NCBI GenBank assembly: GCA_039819065.1
Contig: JBCBSS010000034.1
Span: 1-54,238, forward strand
Source of the DNA: JBCBSS01 sp039819065
Lineage (GTDB): Bacteria; Bacteroidota; Bacteroidia; Cytophagales; Cyclobacteriaceae
DNA: 54,238 nt
Reading direction: 5' to 3'
The notes beneath the pieces are model-generated. The model ran no database searches. It was not told where the DNA came from and saw only the letters and a list, made by a program, of their open reading frames with translations. Shown here one piece after another: positions 50,019 to 54,238 of the stretch. A program made the translations under genes and the position numbers. Numbering within the stretch: position 1 is the stretch's first letter; each line of letters opens with the position of its first letter.

Positions 50019-51791
50019 TTATACTTTAAAACCTATAACAAGGATATCATCAATCTGTTTATGATTAGGTTTCATCCAATCTTCCAAAGCGGATTCTATA
50101 ATCTGCTGCTGCTCCTTCATTGGCTTTTCATAAATCTCCAGGAATAAATTTTTCAACCTTTTGATCATATATTTTCTGCCCTCCGGCCCACCAAACTGGT
50201 CTTGAAAGCCATCCGATAGCAGGTAAACCGTGGTCGGTTTATCAAATAGCACGCGGTGCTTGTTGAATTTCCTTTCCGTCTTGCCCTTTCTGTCTACCCC
50301 ACCAATAGGATACTTATCCCCTTTGATCTGTATCAATTCCCCATCCTGGATATAGATCATGGGGTTTTTGGCACCGGCAAATTCTATGACACGATCCTCA
50401 GGGTGGATCACACAAAGCGCCATGTCCATACCATCTTTGTTCTGGGTAGCATCCTGGTTAAGCTCCTCCCGCACTCCCTTGTGCAATTCATCAAGAATCT
50501 TATCAGGAGAGGTGATGCCCCGGTTATTGACGGTTCTGTTCAGAATAGAACTGCCGATCATACTCATGAATGCACCCGGTACACCATGTCCGGTACAGTC
50601 CACCGCCGTGATGATGACCTTCTCTTTGATGTTGATGAAGCTATCCTGCATGCCTTCTACATAGCTGAACCAATAAAAATCACCACTTACTACTTCCCTG
50701 GGTCGAAAGAAGACGAATGAATGAGGTAGATGGCTTTCTATTTGTTCATAGGTGGGTAGAATAGCGTTCTGTATACGGCTGGCGTAGTTGATGCTACTGG
50801 TGAGCTGCAGGTTGATTCCCTTTATCTCTTCGTGTACTTCGTGTAACTCTTCATTTTTCAAGGTCAACTGATCACTGGTGCGTTTTTTAGCACGGAAGTT
50901 AAAGAACATAACCACTGCCAAAGCAAAGAATATAACCAGACCAATAATCGTAAGTGTGACTATGCGTTCTTCGGCCTTTAACCGACCATCCTGCTCCTTC
51001 AAGAGCATATCCTTAATCTCATCTTCTTTTCGCAGTGAATCAATTTCAGACTGCTTTTCCGTAGAAATTTTCTTCACTTCATCCAACGCCTCCGCTGTCT
51101 TTTCCTTTTCTTCCTCGGCCTGCTTTCTTTGTTGTTCCAGTGCCCTGATTTGCTGTTGGTTTTGTTGCAGTTCTTCTTGTTGGCTCTCTCTTTCAAAGGT
51201 TTTGTATAGATCGAAGTATTTGAATGCTTCTTCAGAATTGCCCAGGCTTTCGTAGTTTTCCGCGAGAATACCGTAGCATCTTCTGAGTAGTTCCCTATTA
51301 GAAATTTCTCTCGCTAATGCTTCAGCCTCTAAAGCTTTATCAACTGCCTCCTGAAATTTACCAGATTGCCTCAATGGAGATGTCATATTCACCAACGTGG
51401 TAGCTGTGCCCACTTTATTACCGGCACTTCTATGCGCAGCCAGTACCTTGTTGAAATAATTCAACGATTGGTCATATTGGGAAATATCAGCATAGATCAG
51501 GGCGAGATAATTGTTGATACCCAAGATGGCATTGGCATTTCCTATTTCTTCATTGACGGTCAATGACTGATTGAAATAGTCTATGGCCTGCTGGTGGTCA
51601 TTGTTCTGCCAATAGTAAGTGGCTATTCGATTGAGGTAGCCTGCTGCTTCACTTTTCTCACCATTCTCAAGCAGTTGCTCAGCCTTGGTCTTCATTTCTT
51701 CCACATTTTGTCCGCCCTGGGCAAGAACGTGGCCTGAACCAAATACAATAAGGATACAAAAAGTGAAAATAGCTTTGCCTAAAAAATGCAC
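50019..51791 (-). CDS. Periplasmic-TPR / SpoIIE-type PP2C phosphatase
   Basis: The 590-aa sensor has a signal peptide (ending VLAQ) and a TPR array (about 30-200, 'AIDYFNQSLTVNEEIGNANAILG'). A coiled coil (205-265, Q/E/K-rich) and a membrane helix (275-297, 'LTIIGLVIFFALAVVMFF') lead to a cytosolic SpoIIE domain (345-590). The metal-binding motifs 'DCTGHGVPGAFMSMIG' and 'LLSDGFQDQFGG' are intact. Such proteins dephosphorylate STAS anti-sigma antagonists; a STAS protein is encoded at 30040-30420 but the pairing is unproven. Periplasmic TPRs would sense the envelope signal. Confidence 0.9.
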   Translation of the reverse strand: MHFLGKAIFTFCILIVFGSGHVLAQGGQNVEEMKTKAEQLLENGEKSEAAGYLNRIATYYWQNNDHQQAIDYFNQSLTVNEEIGNANAILGINNYLALIYADISQYDQSLNYFNKVLAAHRSAGNKVGTATTLVNMTSPLRQSGKFQEAVDKALEAEALAREISNRELLRRCYGILAENYESLGNSEEAFKYFDLYKTFERESQQEELQQNQQQIRALEQQRKQAEEEKEKTAEALDEVKKISTEKQSEIDSLRKEDEIKDMLLKEQDGRLKAEERIVTLTIIGLVIFFALAVVMFFNFRAKKRTSDQLTLKNEELHEVHEEIKGINLQLTSSINYASRIQNAILPTYEQIESHLPHSFVFFRPREVVSGDFYWFSYVEGMQDSFINIKEKVIITAVDCTGHGVPGAFMSMIGSSILNRTVNNRGITSPDKILDELHKGVREELNQDATQNKDGMDMALCVIHPEDRVIEFAGAKNPMIYIQDGELIQIKGDKYPIGGVDRKGKTERKFNKHRVLFDKPTTVYLLSDGFQDQFGGPEGRKYMIKRLKNLFLEIYEKPMKEQQQIIESALEDWMKPNHKQIDDILVIGFKV

Positions 51792-52003
51792 TATGAAATA
51801 TTATAAAAAAAAGTCGAAAACATTAATATATCAGAAAAATACATCGATAGAATTAAAATCAATGCTGAAAAAATATATAATAAGGAAAACCTGAAGGCTC
51901 GAATTTCTATAGTTAAAAGGAAAAGTATTTGGTCAAATGATCAGGAAGTGTCACTATGAAAACCTTTAACACTTTTTTTTGATTTTATTTATAGCTTTAA
52001 ACT

Positions 52004-52402
52004 ATGGAAAACTGGTACCTGCCCATAACCATACTTCCCGGCGTTGGACTTCTTCTTATGTCTACATCCAACCTTGTCAATTCATTGAGCAGCGAAATCG
52101 CCAGGCTCGTAAATGAAGATACAGAATTACTTTGTGATATCATTGATAAAAAGATAAACCAATTGAGTTTACTTAACCGATCAATGGTGGGCTTCTATAT
52201 TAGTGCTGCTTGCTTCGTACTGGCTGGTCTATCCGGTGGAGTTGGTATCAACTTTAGTTTCCATATCGAAACATTTATCAGCGCCATGATGATCTTCGGT
52301 ATTGCCTGTGTGCTGATATCGTTGGTTTTCCTCACCATCTACTCATACCGGGCGGTAAGTATCAAAAGAGAACAATTCAAAAAGATCCTCAATAGCAAAT
52401 AA
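52004..52402 (+). CDS. Small membrane protein (DUF2721-like)
   Basis: The 132-aa protein has three hydrophobic segments (about 5-22, 62-82, 92-115) with a polar helix between the first and second ('LSSEIARLVNEDTELLCDIIDKKINQLSLLNRS') and a basic tail. The 'ILPGVGLLLMSTSNLVNSLSSEIARLV' start resembles DUF2721 proteins. Function is unknown. It is divergent from the SpoIIE gene across a 212-bp AT-rich promoter region. Confidence 0.65.
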   Translation: MENWYLPITILPGVGLLLMSTSNLVNSLSSEIARLVNEDTELLCDIIDKKINQLSLLNRSMVGFYISAACFVLAGLSGGVGINFSFHIETFISAMMIFGIACVLISLVFLTIYSYRAVSIKREQFKKILNSK

Positions 52403-52523
52403 CGGTTGATTAAGGTCGTTTAGCCTGCCTACAAAGGCAATTGATATTTGTACAAACTAGACGTTCAATAGTTTTATAAAAAAATTACTAGGTTAGACTA
52501 ACGATTTATAGCAAATAATCACC

Positions 52524-53186
52524 ATGGTGTTTATTCAAATGTTGTGGGCAACACAAAAAAAGACGACTTTGAGACAAATAACATTCATTTTTACTTTCAT
52601 AATTCTCAGTTCTTGCAGACAAGTTTCGACTGACAAGAAAACAACGATTAACCCTGAAGCAAGAGCTCTAAACGATAGTGCCGTTGCTCTTCATATGACT
52701 TTTGATAAGGAAAACACTATTAAAGCAATTGATCTACTTGACAAGGCGACCGAAATTGACCCCGACTACTATTTGGCTCATTGGAATAAGTACGTCTTTC
52801 TGAATGAGTTGAATATGAAGGAACAAGCTTTTGAAACCTTAAAGACGCTTGAAAAAATTAGTCCAGAAAATCCTGAATTGATAATGGCTTCAGGAGTATT
52901 TTATGAAAACAATGGGGATAGCTTGAAAGCAATCGAGAAATATGGAAAGGCCAATGATATTTATGAAAGTATTCTCGACACCATTGACAATAATGGAATA
53001 CAGTATTCAATGCTACAATCAAATCATGCGGTAAACCTAATTTTACTTAGGCAAGAAGTTAAAGGAAGAAAAGTATTGAAAGATTTGTATTCCAGAGAAA
53101 CTGATGAAGCGGTAAGAGAAATGATTCAAAGTTTTTTGACACTTTCGAGACAGGATTTTCTTGATGGAAAAATGAATAAAAAATAA
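52524..53186 (+). CDS. TPR lipoprotein
   Basis: The 220-aa protein has a lipobox (LSSC, near residue 30) after a hydrophobic stretch. About three TPR units follow ('AIDLLDKATEIDPDYYLAHWNKYVF', 'AFETLKTLEKISPENPELIMASGVFYENNGDSLKAIEKYGKA'). A later in-frame ATG (MLWATQKK) is a possible start and would shorten the unusual N-terminus. It is an AT-rich stand-alone gene followed 8 bp after its stop by an attC-like hairpin, so it looks like a cassette gene. Confidence 0.75.
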   Translation: MVFIQMLWATQKKTTLRQITFIFTFIILSSCRQVSTDKKTTINPEARALNDSAVALHMTFDKENTIKAIDLLDKATEIDPDYYLAHWNKYVFLNELNMKEQAFETLKTLEKISPENPELIMASGVFYENNGDSLKAIEKYGKANDIYESILDTIDNNGIQYSMLQSNHAVNLILLRQEVKGRKVLKDLYSRETDEAVREMIQSFLTLSRQDFLDGKMNKK

Positions 53187-53193
53187 AGCACAT

Positions 53194-53389
53194 GCCCACA
53201 ACAAAACCTATACGCAATGCGGGTTGACGTGATAAACGACAAGTCGGTGGTTCTAGCCCGCCAAAGCTTCGCTTTGAAGTTTTTGTTGAATAAATTTAAA
53301 AACACAAAACGCAGCTTTGGCTACCGTTGGTGTCGGTGGACAAGTACGATGTTCCAAAATCCGCACTGCGCATAGCCAAAACGTTAGGC
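53194..53389 (+). repeat. attC-like recombination site between two small genes
   Basis: The 196-bp element starts GCCCACAAC and ends AACGTTAGGC, which fits the integron R' core GTTRRRY. Just inside the ends, CTATACGCAATGCGGGTT (53208-53225) pairs with AATCCGCACTGCGCATAG (53358-53375): 15 of 18 positions are Watson-Crick and one is G·T. The layout (paired cores, imperfect stem, long variable middle) matches attC sites. No integrase is in the window. It may instead be a Bacteroidota-specific hairpin mobile element. Confidence 0.6.
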
Positions 53390-53426
53390 TTTATAATCTC
53401 CTACGAAGAACACGAACCAAAATTGA

Positions 53427-54107
53427 ATGGCAATACCTGAATACTTGTATCATTATTACGAACTTGAAAACGGACCATTTCGCAATATCACGGGGAATAC
53501 GCTTGATAGAGCAGAGGAAATTCAAAGTAGCATATCAGAAGGTATTAACAGCAAAAGACCTCCTAACTATATAGAATTAAGGTTTGCCTTGGAAAAGCGA
53601 TTAAAAGATGGATTTATTGCCAAAGGTGGCATGCCCAATCGAAATGATCCTTTTTATTTTACATTGGGAGAATACGAGTGGCTAAAATCTATGTATGCAA
53701 ATCCAGGAGTAGTAAAAATCCCTTTGGCCAACCTAAAACCTGAATACTTGACTTTCACTTATCCAGATAGTATGATATCGTTCCAGTTTCATGATGAACC
53801 TAAACTGGCTACTTACAAAAAAGATGCAAATGGAAAAGTATTTTTGTTCAGCGAAATTGAAGAAGAAATAATAAAGAAGTATGGAATTCCTTCCGAAGAA
53901 AAATGGGAATCCGAAGAAGCAATGAAATACGACAGATATATAGAAGCTCAGTTGTGGGATGATACAATTATAAAGGAATATCAACAAGCAGATTTTTTCT
54001 ATACAGAAAATCAAAACATGGATAAAAAGAATTCTTCTACCGAAAAAATAGATGTAGAATTCACCAAATTAACACCTAAGAGTATTGAAGGCTCACTCAA
54101 TAACTAA
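53427..54107 (+). CDS. Conserved hypothetical cassette protein
   Basis: The 226-aa soluble protein begins 'AIPEYLYHYYELENGPFRNIT'. It continues with 'FIAKGGMPNRNDPFYFTLGEYEWLKSMYANP', 'VKIPLANLKPEYLTFTYPDSM' and 'KYDRYIEAQLWDD'. I recall an uncharacterised family with the same blocks (YLYHYYE..GPF, KGGxPxR..PhY, WL..WY, SFTYGD, RYIExQxWDD), best known from Firmicutes. The N-terminal YHY and later YFT are reminiscent of ADP-ribosyltransferase folds, but no catalytic motif is confirmed. The C-terminal 40 residues are low-complexity. It lies between an attC-like 3' core (53383) and the next 5' core (54139). Confidence 0.6.
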   Translation: MAIPEYLYHYYELENGPFRNITGNTLDRAEEIQSSISEGINSKRPPNYIELRFALEKRLKDGFIAKGGMPNRNDPFYFTLGEYEWLKSMYANPGVVKIPLANLKPEYLTFTYPDSMISFQFHDEPKLATYKKDANGKVFLFSEIEEEIIKKYGIPSEEKWESEEAMKYDRYIEAQLWDDTIIKEYQQADFFYTENQNMDKKNSSTEKIDVEFTKLTPKSIEGSLNN

Positions 54108-54138
54108 TAGCTCCCGAATGATAAGTAATAAAAACAAA

Positions 54139-54238
54139 GCCTAACAAAATTTATAGTGAATGTGCTTTCGAGTTATTTTCAATTTTCTCTGCCATACGAT
54201 CATTCAGTGCTATTGGAATGTGCAAGCACACTCAATAT
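54139..54238 (+). repeat. 5' part of the next attC-like site, cut by the window edge
   Basis: GCCTAAC (54139-54145) is the exact complement of GTTAGGC at 53383-53389, as expected for the two ends of one cassette. Inside, ATAGTGAATGTGCTT (54153-54167) pairs with AAGCACACTCAATAT (54224-54238) at 13 of 15 positions. The element is predicted to end in a GTTAGGC-type core shortly beyond the window. Confidence 0.55.

Overview
The window looks like a chromosomal segment of a marine-type Bacteroidota, most likely Cytophagales (Roseivirga/Fulvivirga-like). Supporting signs are A-rich leaders without clear Shine-Dalgarno sequences, PadR-controlled FtsX/MacB permeases with the N-terminal 'permease prefix' domain, a Bat-type VWA/TPR cluster, a fused alpha/beta 2-oxoacid dehydrogenase E1, a TPR-SpoIIE phosphatase, aerobic HemF and many small palindromic repeats. 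The taxonomic call is an inference from gene content.

Layout. 1-5200: small accessory genes (DinB-like, ankyrin/PD40, zinc ribbon, HExxH protein, WG-repeat lipoprotein) with decayed sequence between them, including an alpha/beta-hydrolase remnant. 5205-13380 (minus): padR followed by three overlapping paralogous ABC permeases, preceded by a 13-bp perfect inverted repeat. 13688-15700: NTF2-like protein, ECF sigma factor, a 62-aa membrane stub and lgt. 15820-22599: lipoprotein amidase, small membrane proteins, an S41-like protease and a large membrane protein. 22690-23324 (minus): tRNA-Ser(GCT), Arg(TCT) and Pro(TGG), plus three tRNA-like pseudogenes in which a palindrome occupies the anticodon arm. 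23518-25782: batB, a TPR gene and batC-like. 26029-32149: thiolase, YwqK-like repeat protein, purC, then a STAS / RNase Z / queuosine-precursor transporter operon. 32170-36866: small proteins, a REP-doublet region, then a SpoU methyltransferase divergent from a BamA/TamA-like outer-membrane protein. 36900-38443 (minus): a LuxI/FeeM-like acyltransferase paired with an E1-like ThiF enzyme. 39172-44606: fused E1, hemF, PAP2 phosphatase, an orphan 327-aa gene, riboflavin synthase. 44919-51791: a lipoamide-dehydrogenase-like flavoprotein lacking both redox cysteines, a repeat cluster, nitroreductase, an OmpL47-type repeat protein, and TPR-SpoIIE phosphatase. 52004-54238: a small membrane protein, then two small-gene units bounded by long imperfect hairpins ending in GTTAGGC or starting with GCCTAAC, resembling integron attC sites.

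The most unusual points are the attC-like, cassette-style organisation at both ends of the window, the LuxI/FeeM-like plus ThiF pair, the tRNA cluster invaded by palindromes, and the cysteine-less Lpd homologue. Several families of palindromic repeats fill most longer intergenic spaces. No rRNA, CRISPR array, intact insertion sequence or integrase was seen.
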